The notes under the pieces: model-generated | The model's input: the letters and a program-made list of their open reading frames with translations, nothing else | What the model was told of the DNA's origin: nothing | Database searches by the model: none | Shown here: positions 35,976 through 45,057 of the stretch, one piece after another | Position numbering within the stretch: the stretch's first letter is position 1 | Layout: every line of letters begins with the position of its first letter | Program-made: the position numbers and the translations under genes | Assembly (NCBI GenBank): GCA_021324975.1 | Contig: JAJPIA010000066.1 | Location: 1 to 64,000 of the forward strand | Length of the DNA: 64,000 nucleotides | Direction of reading: 5' to 3' | DNA from: Bacillota bacterium | GTDB taxonomy: Bacteria; Sysuimicrobiota; Sysuimicrobiia; Sysuimicrobiales; Segetimicrobiaceae

Positions 35976-36695
35976 TCACCGCGGCGAGGATGCTCCCGCC
36001 GTGAGCAGGGCGAGCACCTCGCGGGTACAGGCCACCCTGCCAAACCACTTCGCGAAGGCGAGCAGCGCGGCGTCGTGCGATTCCTCATCCAGCGTGGCGC
36101 ACGCGTCCTCGACGATGATGCAGTTGTAGCCTCGGTCTACGGCATCCCGCGCGGTCGTCTCGACGCAAACGTCGGTGCCCACCCCGGCGATGATGAGGGT
36201 TTCGAGGGCGAGATTCCTGAGGAGGCGGTCGATATCGGAGGCGTTGAAGGCGCTGTTGGCCGTCTTGTTGACCACGAGCTCGCCCGCTTGCGGCGCGATC
36301 TCGTCCAGGATGCCGTGCTCCCGCGTCCCCTGAGGATACGTCACCCGAACGCCCAGGGTCTCTTCCTCGAGACGATAGCGCCGGCGAAAGCTGGGTGAGA
36401 GATCGCTCCCGTCCGGGAGCACCGGCCCTAGCGTCAGGTAGATGACCCGAAGGCCGCGAGCACGAAAGGCCTCGAGCAGACGCCGGATATTTGGAATCAC
36501 GATGTCGCGTAGGCGTTGGAAATAATATGCGGCCCTCGCCGGATCGGCGGCGCAAAAGACCCGCCCCAAGCCATAGTCCGGATGCGCGTCCATGTACTGC
36601 ATGTCGACGATGAGGAGCGCGGTATGGTCGGGCGGCACAGGAACATCGGGCACGGGCAGCCGCCACGTGGCGAGCTTGTCCCGCCACCCGTTCAT
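35976..36695 (-). CDS. Isochorismatase-family cysteine hydrolase (RutB-like branch)
   Basis: 239 residues. Triad: Asp in ALLIVDMQYMD (about 31), Lys in VVNKTANSAFNAS (about 143) and Cys in GVGTDVCVETTARDA (about 178). The TDVCVE-T-RDA context and EDACATLDEESH resemble ureidoacrylate amidohydrolase-like members rather than the carbamoylsarcosine type at 1205-1888. ATG at 36695 is 19 bases after the dehydratase stop. It is inferred to deaminate or decarbamoylate an intermediate of the same operon. Confidence 0.87.
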   Translation of the reverse strand: MNGWRDKLATWRLPVPDVPVPPDHTALLIVDMQYMDAHPDYGLGRVFCAADPARAAYYFQRLRDIVIPNIRRLLEAFRARGLRVIYLTLGPVLPDGSDLSPSFRRRYRLEEETLGVRVTYPQGTREHGILDEIAPQAGELVVNKTANSAFNASDIDRLLRNLALETLIIAGVGTDVCVETTARDAVDRGYNCIIVEDACATLDEESHDAALLAFAKWFGRVACTREVLALLTAGASSPR

Positions 36696-36714
36696 CGCGC
36701 GCGTTCCGGATGTG

Positions 36715-37686
36715 TCAGGGAATGCCTCCCTGAAGGATCGTGATGAGCTTGCTCGTGTCAATGTTGCCGCCCGACGCGACACAAACGATCGTCCCCGAGC
36801 CCGCCCGGCCCGTCAGCGCGGCCGCGACCGACGCGGCACCCGCGCCCTCAGCCACCACATGGTTGCGCTCGACGAGCAAACGCGTGGCCGCCGCGACGCC
36901 GGCGAGGGGAACGGCGATCGATCCGTCGAGCAAACGGCGTGCCAGCTCCCACATCTCGGGAAACACGGACGGCGTCCCAATACCGTCGACAAAGCTCGGG
37001 GCATAGTCCACCGTGGCGGGCCCGCCGGCCGCGAACGACGCGGCCAGCGGCGCGGCCGTCTCGACCTCCGCGGCGTAGATCTTGACCCCCGGTTTCAGGG
37101 CGCGCAGCGCGGCGGCGATGCCGCAGGCCAGCCCGCCTCCGCCGTACGGAATCACGACGGCGTCGACCTCCGGCAGATCGTCGGCAATCTCGAGGCCGAT
37201 CGTGCCGTTGCCGGCCATCACGCCGGCGTCGCTGAACGGGTGGATGAACACGCCGGTCATCCCTTCAAAGCGGCGCGTCCGGAAGACCTCGAGCCATCGG
37301 GCAACGGGGACCTTCACCACGGCCCCACCGAGCCGCTCGATCGCATCGACCTTGATCGCCGGAACGTGCTCCGGCACAACGACGGTGCAGGGCACGCCGC
37401 GCCGGCGCGCATGCCACGCGACCGCCTGCGCCATGTTGCCGGCGCTGGCGGTCCAAATGCCCCGTTGGACGAGCCGCTCGTCCGCGATCGCCAGCGCGTT
37501 TCCGGCGCCGCGAGCCTTGAACGAGCCGACCGGCTGCAGGGTCTCCAGCTTCAGATAGATCGTTGCCGGAGTGTCGTGGGCATTAAGCGGCACGAGCGGG
37601 GAGCGGATGGCGACCCCGGCGATGCGCCGCTGCGCGGCCCGAATGTCATCGAGGGACGGCATCAGATCGGACGAACCGGGCGCCAA
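36715..37686 (-). CDS. PLP-dependent threonine/serine dehydratase-family enzyme (fold type II)
   Basis: About 323 residues. The PLP lysine lies in QPVGSFKARGAGNAL (about residue 55), with the substrate loop TASAGNMAQAVAW and the phosphate-binding IPYGGGGLACGIAAAL; SGGNID is near the C-terminus. The family includes threonine dehydratase and the hydroxyectoine-catabolism dehydratase EutB. The start is uncertain: TTG at 37686 has GGGAGG 7 bases upstream, whereas ATG at 37662 has no ribosome site. It heads a seven-gene minus-strand operon and is divergent from the MFS gene. Confidence 0.88.
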   Translation of the reverse strand: MAPGSSDLMPSLDDIRAAQRRIAGVAIRSPLVPLNAHDTPATIYLKLETLQPVGSFKARGAGNALAIADERLVQRGIWTASAGNMAQAVAWHARRRGVPCTVVVPEHVPAIKVDAIERLGGAVVKVPVARWLEVFRTRRFEGMTGVFIHPFSDAGVMAGNGTIGLEIADDLPEVDAVVIPYGGGGLACGIAAALRALKPGVKIYAAEVETAAPLAASFAAGGPATVDYAPSFVDGIGTPSVFPEMWELARRLLDGSIAVPLAGVAAATRLLVERNHVVAEGAGAASVAAALTGRAGSGTIVCVASGGNIDTSKLITILQGGIP

Positions 37687-37811
37687 GATCAGGCCTCCCA
37701 TCTTCATCAACCCGGCCGAACCTTCAGTGGTGTCGTGACCCTGTCCTGCCGCGGCCAAGACCTATTCGACGAAAAGAGCAACATGGCGCAAACTCGTGGT
37801 AGGCTGCGGCC

Positions 37812-38990
37812 ATGACGGGGACGGAGCGTACGCCGCGGCGGATGGACCACGGATCCGCTGAGCGGCCAGTCGCCCTCGCGGCGGGGGGTCTTCTCGCCCT
37901 TGCGGCTGCCATCGGCGTCGGCCGCTTCATCTACACGCCGATCCTTCCCCTCATGGTGGACGGCCTTCGAATGACGAAGGCGACGGCGGGACTGCTGGCG
38001 TCGGCAAATTTCGCGGGCTATCTTGTGGGCGCGCTTGCCGCTGCCGCACCGATCCGGCACGGCACGCGGCGCTCGTGGCTCATCATCGGGTTGACAGCGA
38101 GCGCCATCACGACGGGCGCCATGGCGCTGGGGTCGTCCACCGCAATGTTCCTCATCGTGCGTTTCATCGGTGGTGTCGCCAGCGCGCTTGTGCTCGTCTT
38201 CGCGTCCACGCTCGTGCTCGACCGGCTCCATGAGATGCGCCGACCCGGTCTGGCCGCCGTTCACTTCGCCGGCGTCGGCGCCGGCATCGCGTGCGCGGCG
38301 ATGCTTGTCACCGCGATTGTCGCGCGCGGCGGGGATTGGAGGGTGCTCTGGCTGGCCGGCGGCGGCCTGTCCCTCCTCGCCTGCTACGGTGTGGCCCGCT
38401 TGGTCCCAAGCCGCGCCGAGCGGCCTCCCGCCATAACACCACGCCCCGCCCAGAATAGCCGCACGCTGCCATGGTTCGTCGCAGCGTACGGCTTGTTCGG
38501 ATTTGGCTATGTGATCACGGCGACCTTTCTCGTCGCGATCGTCCGGCAGTTGAGCGAGTTGCGCGCGCTGGAGCCGTATGTGTGGCTCGTGACCGGTCTC
38601 GCTGCGGCCCCTTCCGTCGCGGTGTGGACCTCGATCGGAGATCGGATCGGGGTGATCCCAGCTTTCGCGCTGGCATGCGCTGTGGAAGCGTGCGGTGTGG
38701 CCGCGAGCGTGCTCTGGCTTGCGCCCGCCGGCGTCCTGCTGGCGGCCGTGTTCCTCGGCGGTACGTTCATGGGGATCACCGCACTCGGGTTGATCGGAGC
38801 CCGGCAGCTTTCTCGGGGAGATGCGAGGGGGACGCTCGCCGTCATGACGGCCGCATTTGGGCTCGGCCAGATCGTCGGGCCGGCCTTCGCCGGCATGATC
38901 TACGATGCCACGGCCAGCCTCGTCGTGCCTTCGCTTGTGGCGACGGGTGCGCTGTTGCTCGGCGCATTGCTCGTCATCCTCGTCCGCTGA
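37812..38990 (+). CDS. MFS transporter, YbfB/YjiJ family
   Basis: 392 residues with about 12 hydrophobic helices. The first helix reads AIGVGRFIYTPILPLMVDGL, the hallmark of the YbfB/YjiJ group. The first-half MFS loop appears as APIRHGTRRSWL. ATG at 37812; no strong ribosome site. Transports an unknown small molecule, likely by proton coupling. It stands alone on the plus strand between divergent and downstream regulatory genes. Confidence 0.9.
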   Translation: MTGTERTPRRMDHGSAERPVALAAGGLLALAAAIGVGRFIYTPILPLMVDGLRMTKATAGLLASANFAGYLVGALAAAAPIRHGTRRSWLIIGLTASAITTGAMALGSSTAMFLIVRFIGGVASALVLVFASTLVLDRLHEMRRPGLAAVHFAGVGAGIACAAMLVTAIVARGGDWRVLWLAGGGLSLLACYGVARLVPSRAERPPAITPRPAQNSRTLPWFVAAYGLFGFGYVITATFLVAIVRQLSELRALEPYVWLVTGLAAAPSVAVWTSIGDRIGVIPAFALACAVEACGVAASVLWLAPAGVLLAAVFLGGTFMGITALGLIGARQLSRGDARGTLAVMTAAFGLGQIVGPAFAGMIYDATASLVVPSLVATGALLLGALLVILVR

Positions 38991-39077
38991 GCCTCGCCCG
39001 CGAACTCCAGTCCGACGCAGTTCGAGACAGGGTGTGCGCCGGGCGTCACCGGTCCGAGAATTGCTTCGCTCCAGTTA

Positions 39078-39106
39078 TTGACATGTCGTAACCGCTCGGT
39101 TACTAT
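39078..39106 (+). promoter_or_regulatory. Predicted arsR-AHSA1 promoter
   Basis: Perfect TTGACA (39078-39083), 17-base spacer, TACTAT (39101-39106). Transcription should start near 39112-39114, only 5-7 bases before the ATG at 39119, so the message is nearly leaderless. No ribosome site is present. The first operator palindrome fills the spacer. Confidence 0.65.
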
Positions 39107-39126
39107 ATTAATAACCAAATGGTTAC
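39088..39126. promoter_or_regulatory. Tandem palindromic operators for the ArsR regulator
   Basis: Two copies of the same pattern: GTAACC-gctc-GGTTAC (39088-39103, perfect) and ATAACC-aaat-GGTTAC (39111-39126, one end mismatch). Their centres are 23 bases apart, about two helical turns. The first lies between the -35 and -10 boxes and the second covers the start codon. Autorepression by the encoded ArsR protein is the natural reading. Confidence 0.75.
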
Positions 39127-39448
39127 CATCGAGAAAACTCACCGTGATGCGATCTTCCGGGCGGTGGCCGACCCGACCCGGCGTCGGATCCTGGCGCTGC
39201 TGCGCGGCGGCCCGTACTCCGTCGGACAGATCGCCGCCAACTTTCGAACCAGCCGGCCGGCGATTTCAAAGCACCTCCGGGTCCTGCGCTCGGCCGGCCT
39301 GGTCGGGACTCGCCGGCATGGCGCCGCTCGGATTTGCCGCCTGAACGCCAAACCGCTCCGGGTGATCGACCGGTGGCTCCAGGACTACGAAATCTTCTGG
39401 GGTGAGACAATGCGCAGCCTCAAGACATACGTCGAGGGGAAGCGATGA
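39119..39448 (+). CDS. ArsR-family winged-helix regulator
   Basis: 109 residues. FRAVADPTRRRILALL (residues 13-28) and the recognition region FRTSRPAISKHLRVLRSAGLV (about 42-62) are typical of the SdpR/YdfF-like ArsR group without a metal-binding cysteine motif. The HTH covers nearly the whole protein. It overlaps the next gene by 4 bases (ATGA). This group is usually paired with an AHSA1-domain protein and represses its own operon. Confidence 0.93.
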   Translation: MVTIEKTHRDAIFRAVADPTRRRILALLRGGPYSVGQIAANFRTSRPAISKHLRVLRSAGLVGTRRHGAARICRLNAKPLRVIDRWLQDYEIFWGETMRSLKTYVEGKR

Positions 39449-39915
39449 CGCGAACAAATGCGAGCGATACCATCGTTCAGGAAATCATCATCCGTGCGCC
39501 CGCCGAGCGGATATTCCGGGCGCTGACCGACCCCGCTGAACGCGTGCAGTGGTGGGGCGCGGAAGGGCGATTTCACACAACCCAGATGGAATCGGATCTG
39601 CGCCCCGGCGGCAGGTGGGTGATGCGCGGCATTGGCATGGGCGGGAAGCCGTTCACCGTGAGCGGCGTCTACCGCGAAATCGATCGTCCTCGCCTGCTGG
39701 TGTTCACCTGGCTACCCGACTGGCAGGGCAACGCAACGGAAACGGTCGTGCGCGTCGACCTGGAAGAAAAGGAAGGCGCCACAACGGTCCGCCTCACGCA
39801 CTCGGGGCTCACAACGGAAGATTCGCGCAGGAGCCACCGCGGCTGGCCGGACGTCCTTTCCTGGCTGCGATCGCACGTCGAGCGGAAAGCGGAACCGCCG
39901 GACAAGTGTGAGTGA
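39445..39915 (+). CDS. SRPBCC / AHSA1-domain protein
   Basis: 156 residues with a full AHSA1 fold: IVQEIIIRAPAERIFRALTD at the N-terminus, VQWWGAEG near 37, DLRPGGRWVMRG near 52, and TTVRLTHSGL near 115. Proteins of this type bind small hydrophobic ligands; the ArsR partner suggests a ligand-responsive two-gene unit. The ATG overlaps the arsR stop, so translation is coupled. Ligand is unknown. Confidence 0.92.
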   Translation: MTRTNASDTIVQEIIIRAPAERIFRALTDPAERVQWWGAEGRFHTTQMESDLRPGGRWVMRGIGMGGKPFTVSGVYREIDRPRLLVFTWLPDWQGNATETVVRVDLEEKEGATTVRLTHSGLTTEDSRRSHRGWPDVLSWLRSHVERKAEPPDKCE

Positions 39916-39974
39916 TGTGATCATTGCCTGCACGACTTCTTGACGCCCGGTGTGGCGAAGCGATTCCGTGGCGC

Positions 39975-40889
39975 CTAGGACATTCGCAGCGTAGGATCCA
40001 GCGTGTCCCGCAGGGCGTTCCCAAAGAGATTGAATCCCAATACCACGAGAAAGATCGCCAGCCCGGGGAAGTTGACGAGCCAGGGCGCCGTGAACATGAA
40101 GTCGCGTGCGCCCACCAGCAACGCTCCCCACTCCGGAGAGGGCGGCTGCGCGCCCAGACCCACGAAGCTGAGGGCGGCCGCCGCAAGGATCGCGGTGGCA
40201 AACTGCAGCGTCGCAAGCACGACAATGGACGAAACAGTGTTCGGAAGAATGTGGACAAACATCACGCGCGCGTCGCGCGCGCCGAGCGCGTTGGCCGCGA
40301 GCACGAAGTCGTGACGCCGGATCGTCAGGACGTTGCCCCGCACGAGCCGCACCCAGCCCGGGACGTTGCTGATGCCGATGGCAATCATCGTGTTGCCGAG
40401 CCCGGGGCCGAGGATCGCGACGATTGCGAGCGCAAGGAGGATGTAGGGCAGCGCCAGCATGATATCGATCAAGCGCATCAGCAGCAGGTCCACCCAACGG
40501 CCGTAGTAGCCGGCAACGATTCCGCAGGTTACGCCGAGGACCATCGCGATGCCTACCGAGATGGCCCCGATTACCAGCGTGATGCGCGTGCCGTAGATGA
40601 TCCGACTCAGCTCGTCGCGCCCCAGGGCGTCGGTGCCGAGCCAGTGTAACGATGACGGAGGCCCGAGCTGGCTGAGCGGGTCGAGGCGATACGGATCGTA
40701 CGGGGCGAGGAATCCGGCAAGGGCGGCCGTTGCCAGGAGAAGCATGATGATCGCCCCGCCGATCTGCGCCGACCGTTTGCGAAATAGGGCCGCAAGGATT
40801 GCGGCGGTCCCGGAGCGGCGTGCGCGAATCCCAGGGCGCTCGGCTTCCTGGAGGGTAACCGCGGTGGAGCGCGAGAGCGGCGCCGGCAT
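39975..40889 (-). CDS. Dpp/Opp-type ABC transporter permease (DppC family)
   Basis: 304 residues. Blocks: HWLGTDALGRDELSRIIYG, DIMLALPYILLALAI, AANALGARDARVMFVHILPN, FVGLGAQPPSPEWGALLV and NLFGNALRDTLDPTLRMS (the usual GD is GN). ATG at 40889, 14 bases after the dppB stop. It is last in the operon binding protein-dppB-dppC. Confidence 0.94.
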   Translation of the reverse strand: MPAPLSRSTAVTLQEAERPGIRARRSGTAAILAALFRKRSAQIGGAIIMLLLATAALAGFLAPYDPYRLDPLSQLGPPSSLHWLGTDALGRDELSRIIYGTRITLVIGAISVGIAMVLGVTCGIVAGYYGRWVDLLLMRLIDIMLALPYILLALAIVAILGPGLGNTMIAIGISNVPGWVRLVRGNVLTIRRHDFVLAANALGARDARVMFVHILPNTVSSIVVLATLQFATAILAAAALSFVGLGAQPPSPEWGALLVGARDFMFTAPWLVNFPGLAIFLVVLGFNLFGNALRDTLDPTLRMS

Positions 40890-40903
40890 CTCAGCGCGCC
40901 GTC

Positions 40904-41830
40904 CTATTCATACACGATGCGCGGGTCGAGCAAACCGTAGAGGACGTCGACGAATAGGTTCACGAGCACGTACGTCACCGCGACGACAAGGGTGATTCCC
41001 TGGATGACCGGGAAGTCGCGCTGGGAGATGGCCTGGATGGCGCGTTCCCCCACCCCGTGCCAGGCGAAGACGACCTCGATGATAAACGCTCCCCCGAGGA
41101 GACCGCCGAGCTGAAGCCCCAGGATTGTCACGACCGGGATCAACGCATTGCGCAGGGCGTGGCGCAAGATTACGATCCGTTCCCGCAGCCCTTTCGCCCG
41201 AGCCGTGCGCACGTACGGGGCGCTCAACACGTCGAGCATGCTGGAGCGCGTGATGCGGGCGATGACCGTGGACGCGATCAAGCCGAGTGTGAGCGCCGGC
41301 AGAACCAAATACGCCGGGCCGCCGCTCCCCATCACCGGCAGCCAGCGCAGATCCACGGCGAAGAGCATGATCATGATCAAGCCGAACCAAAACCCCGGCA
41401 TCGACAGCCCGAACATCGCCAACATCATCGTGGTCACGTCGATCAGCGTGTCCCGATACACGGCGGCGGCGATCCCCATGCTGAGCCCCACCGCAAGCGC
41501 GACAAAGAGGCTCGCGAATGTCAGGATCAGAGTATTCCCATACCGGTACGAGAGCTCAGCGGCCACCGGCTGGCGTGTCCTGACCGACTGGCCCAAATCG
41601 CCGTGGGCAATGGACCACAGGTAGTCCACGAACTGCACGGGAACCGGTTTGTCGAGCCCCATCTCGTGGCGCAACTTCGTCAAAGTCGCCTGATCGGGCG
41701 GCATCTGGCCGAGGAACATGATCTCCAGAGGGTCCCCGGGCACCAGGGCCCGCATGAGAAACACAAACGCCAGGACCCCGATCAACACCGGGATCAGGAA
41801 CAAGATCCGACGAACAATGTACCCGATCAC
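40904..41830 (-). CDS. Dpp/Opp-type ABC transporter permease (DppB family)
   Basis: 308 residues. It begins YIVRRILFLIPVLIGVLAFVF, with LVPGDPLEIMF, MPGFWFGLIMIMLFAVDLRWLP (partly quoted), the EAA loop AKGLRERIVILRHALRNALIP (partly quoted) and GLLDPRIVYE at the end. GTG at 41830. It follows the binding-protein stop by about 54 bases. Confidence 0.94.
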   Translation of the reverse strand: MIGYIVRRILFLIPVLIGVLAFVFLMRALVPGDPLEIMFLGQMPPDQATLTKLRHEMGLDKPVPVQFVDYLWSIAHGDLGQSVRTRQPVAAELSYRYGNTLILTFASLFVALAVGLSMGIAAAVYRDTLIDVTTMMLAMFGLSMPGFWFGLIMIMLFAVDLRWLPVMGSGGPAYLVLPALTLGLIASTVIARITRSSMLDVLSAPYVRTARAKGLRERIVILRHALRNALIPVVTILGLQLGGLLGGAFIIEVVFAWHGVGERAIQAISQRDFPVIQGITLVVAVTYVLVNLFVDVLYGLLDPRIVYE

Positions 41831-41884
41831 GATGCGGATCCCCGCGGCCGGGCCGCGCGGATTTGACTCCGCGCCCGGTCGCCC

Positions 41885-43498
41885 CTACGGTTTCAGCCAG
41901 ATGTCCTGATAGAGAATGCCTCCGAAGTGATCCAGGTGCAGTCCTTGAACCTGGGCGCGCGCGCCGTTGATGAGCCAGTCCGTGAGGATGGGAATGATCA
42001 CGGCTTTCTGGAGGATCATGACCTCCGCGGCCTTGACGTATTGCACCCGCTTCACGGGTTCGAGAGTCGCATCCGCCCGGTTCAGCGCCACGTCCAGCGT
42101 CGGGTCGGAGTAGAGCTTCTCCCAGCCGGGCGTCTTGAACAACAGCGACAGGATCGTCGGGTCCGGGTAGGTCCAGCGCATGAGGTCGAAATCGAACTGT
42201 GCCTTCGGCATCTGCCCGCTCATGGTGCCGAAATCCGTCAAGGTGACCGCCACGTCGATCCCGACATCCTTCAGGTTGGCTTGAATCACTTCGCAGCCGC
42301 GCTTCACGGTTTCGAAACCCGAATACGTCCAGCACGTAAACTTGGCCGCGTGGCCGTCCTTCTCGCGAATTTTCGTCTGCGGGTTGAGCTTCCACCCCAG
42401 CTCGTCGAGCAGCTGGGCGGCTCTTTTCGGATCGTAGCCTATCCCGTGCTGCTCTCCGATCTTTGGATCGTACCCCGAGTCCCCGACGGGCATGGGTGTG
42501 AGATTCGGCGTGGCATACCCGCCCCAGGCGCTGCGCACGATCGCCTGCTTGTCGACCGCCCACCCCAGCGCGGTCCGAAACTTTGGGTCGCTGAACGGCG
42601 GGCGCTTGTAGTCAAACTCGATGAACACGAGGTCGTTCGCGTCCTTTTTCGTGATCACTTGGAACCGCGGGTTGTTGAGAAACCGCGGCACGGCCTCGAG
42701 GGTGAGGGCGCTGATGTCCAGCGCGCCGGTTTCCAGCGCGGCGATGCGCGTCCCCACCTCGGGCACAACCTTGAAGTCGAGCTCGTCGATATACGGCAGT
42801 CCCTTGTTCTGGGTATCGTTCCGGTACGGGCCGAGCTGGTAATTTGGGTTTCGGGCCAGGACGATCTCCGACCCGGGAGTCCAGGATTTGAACACGAACG
42901 GCCCCGCGCCCACACCGACCGGGTTGTGCCCGAGGCCCTTGCCCAATTTGCGTGCGGCGCTGGGGGACATGATGCTCAGGTATGAGCCGGCGAGATTCGT
43001 GAAGAACGGTGCGTACGGTTCCTTGAACGTGAACCGCACCGTAAGGGCGTTGAGCGCCTTGACCGACTGGAGCGGCCCCAACTGGTTCGTGCTCGGCGAC
43101 GCGGTCGCGGGGTCCATATGGCGATGGAACGTAAACGCAACGGCCTGGGCGTCGAAGGGGGTCCCATCCGAGAACTTGAGGCCCGGCCTGAGCTGAAACG
43201 TGACGGCCTTGCCGTCGGGGCTGATGGTCCACGATTGTGCCGCAAGCGGCCCGGGCAGTCCGTTGGACTGGATATAGACGAGTGGAGCGTAGATGAGCGA
43301 CTGTACCTGGCTCGACGTCAAGGACACGGTCGCGTGGGGGTCGAGCGTGTCGGGATCTTCGCCGAGCGCGAGATGCAGCGTTCCCCCCCGCTGCGCCGGC
43401 ATCGACGCGGACTGAGCCAGCGGCAGCGGTATTGTGATCCCGAGCCCCACCACAAGGCAACCGAGCAGGAGCATCCGCAGATTCCGCGCACTGGTCAT
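41885..43498 (-). CDS. Family-5 ABC substrate-binding protein
   Basis: 537 residues. Signal peptide about 1-32 (LRMLLLGCLVVGLGITIPLPL). Mature part: LALGEDPDTLDPHATVSLT, FQLRPGLKFSDGTPFDAQAV, NPVGVGAGPFVFKSWTPGSE, KFRTALGWAVDKQAIV. ATG at 43498. It is the receptor of the DppB/DppC set below it. It lies 74 bases after the serine hydrolase gene and could be the start of a new unit or an extension of the long catabolic operon. Confidence 0.93.
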   Translation of the reverse strand: MTSARNLRMLLLGCLVVGLGITIPLPLAQSASMPAQRGGTLHLALGEDPDTLDPHATVSLTSSQVQSLIYAPLVYIQSNGLPGPLAAQSWTISPDGKAVTFQLRPGLKFSDGTPFDAQAVAFTFHRHMDPATASPSTNQLGPLQSVKALNALTVRFTFKEPYAPFFTNLAGSYLSIMSPSAARKLGKGLGHNPVGVGAGPFVFKSWTPGSEIVLARNPNYQLGPYRNDTQNKGLPYIDELDFKVVPEVGTRIAALETGALDISALTLEAVPRFLNNPRFQVITKKDANDLVFIEFDYKRPPFSDPKFRTALGWAVDKQAIVRSAWGGYATPNLTPMPVGDSGYDPKIGEQHGIGYDPKRAAQLLDELGWKLNPQTKIREKDGHAAKFTCWTYSGFETVKRGCEVIQANLKDVGIDVAVTLTDFGTMSGQMPKAQFDFDLMRWTYPDPTILSLLFKTPGWEKLYSDPTLDVALNRADATLEPVKRVQYVKAAEVMILQKAVIIPILTDWLINGARAQVQGLHLDHFGGILYQDIWLKP

Positions 43499-43572
43499 CG
43501 AGGCCCCCCCATGGTGTGCCTGGCCGAGCTTAAGCCGAAACCTGGATCGCCTCGCGGTGATCTCAACGGACG

Positions 43573-45057
43573 CTAATCCGTCGAGCTCCGGTTCACACGG
43601 CGCATGGGGTTCGGCCCCCAGCGGAGCCCTGCCGGGACGCCCCGCGTGTTCACATCGAATGTAACCATCTCGCCGACGTGACCGCCGCCCGGGCCCCGCA
43701 CAATCTGGAACCGGCCGGGCCCTCGCGCCTCGAGTTCGCTCGCAAGCTGCAATGGACGATCAGCGCGCGGATCGTAACCGACGAGCCGGCCGCCGACGGT
43801 CACGAGTTCAAGATCGCCCCATCGCCCGAGGTACCGGCCCTCGAATCGCCGCAAGGTGACACCCACACGGGACGAGGGCAGCGGACTGCCGTTGCGCGCC
43901 AGGCAGTCGTGGATCGTCTTGAAGACGCCGGTCATCAGCGGCACTGCCGGACCGTCGATCGCGTTGGTGAGAACCGCGACGCCGATGCGGCGCTCGGTGT
44001 CCATGCCGATCGCGGTCGCGAACCCCGGGAACCCCCCGCCGTGCCCGACAATCTCCCGACCGTCCACGCGCCAGAGGTTATAGCCGAGCCCGTACTGACC
44101 GTCGTCGTTCCGAGACCACTGGGCCCGCTGCATCTCACGCTTGCTCAGGTCGGTCAGGAGCCTGCCGCTTCCTGGAAATTGCGCCGCCATGAACGCGCAC
44201 AAATCCCCCGCGTTCGAGACCAGCCCGGCGGCCGCGCGCAGCACATTTGTATCCGGATGCCGGAACGACGGTCTCGCCCGGCCAGGGGACTCTCTCCCAT
44301 ATCCGACCGCCAGCGCTCCGAGGACGTCTCGCGTGAGCGCGAAACCCGTGTGCCGCAGCTGCAGGGGGTCTATGATCGCGGTGCGCACGCAGTCCTCGTA
44401 GGGTTGACCGCTCGCGGCCGCGACCACCTGGCCGAGGATCGCATATCCGATATTGGAATACTTCCAACGCTCGAGAGGGGCGAACACGGCGAGCCCGTTT
44501 CGGGCTCGCACCTTGAGATCCTCAATGGTCGGGAAGCGGTCGGAGGCCCAGTGGTCGCTGCCGTCCCGCTCGACCCCGGCCGTGTGGGAGAGGAGCTGGC
44601 GGATCGTGATCGGTTCGGGCGCGGCGCTCGTGCGGGGCTGGATCCACGGCAGGTAGTGCCGCGCATATTCGTCGAGGCGCACCAACCCGCGCTCGACCAA
44701 CTGCATCACCGCGGTCGCCGTGAAGACTTTTGAGATCGACGCGATACGGTAGCGTGTCGCCGCCGCGACCCTGCGCTTGCGGCGGCCGTCCGCGATCGCG
44801 TGGCCGTACCCTCGCTCGAAGATGACCCGGTCCCCATGAACCATGGCCGCAGACAGCCCCGGGACTCGGTGGAATTGCCGTTGGTAGTCCAACCAGCCGT
44901 CGACGACGCGAAGCGCATCGCGCAGCGCCCGATCGAGGCGGTCCGACGCGGTGACTTGCGAGGCCCGGTGAAAGGAGGGCACGTTCGGTACTTCTGGCGT
45001 CCGAGAAGCTTCTCCTTCGCTACCTGCGCGTGCGCCCGTCCCGCAAGTTCGCATCAT
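43573..45057 (-). CDS. Serine hydrolase, beta-lactamase class C / penicillin-binding family
   Basis: About 494 residues. The nucleophile motif SISK (SxxK) is near residue 108 in YRIASISKVFTATAV, and YSN (YxN) is in ERWKYSNIGYAILG near 220; GHGGGFPG later supplies the third motif. No Sec signal is obvious, and the first 40 residues are non-conserved, so the start is uncertain (ATG 45057 or 45054; TTG 45066 also opens the frame). The gene overlaps the upstream hydrolase by about 38 bases. This family includes esterases and D-aminopeptidases, so beta-lactam resistance should not be assumed. Confidence 0.85.
   Translation of the reverse strand: MMRTCGTGARAGSEGEASRTPEVPNVPSFHRASQVTASDRLDRALRDALRVVDGWLDYQRQFHRVPGLSAAMVHGDRVIFERGYGHAIADGRRKRRVAAATRYRIASISKVFTATAVMQLVERGLVRLDEYARHYLPWIQPRTSAAPEPITIRQLLSHTAGVERDGSDHWASDRFPTIEDLKVRARNGLAVFAPLERWKYSNIGYAILGQVVAAASGQPYEDCVRTAIIDPLQLRHTGFALTRDVLGALAVGYGRESPGRARPSFRHPDTNVLRAAAGLVSNAGDLCAFMAAQFPGSGRLLTDLSKREMQRAQWSRNDDGQYGLGYNLWRVDGREIVGHGGGFPGFATAIGMDTERRIGVAVLTNAIDGPAVPLMTGVFKTIHDCLARNGSPLPSSRVGVTLRRFEGRYLGRWGDLELVTVGGRLVGYDPRADRPLQLASELEARGPGRFQIVRGPGGGHVGEMVTFDVNTRGVPAGLRWGPNPMRRVNRSSTD

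Noticed and set aside
43573-45057. Beta-lactamase (resistance) gene
   Set aside because: SxxK and YxN are shared by esterases, D-aminopeptidases and related hydrolases, and no signal peptide is evident.
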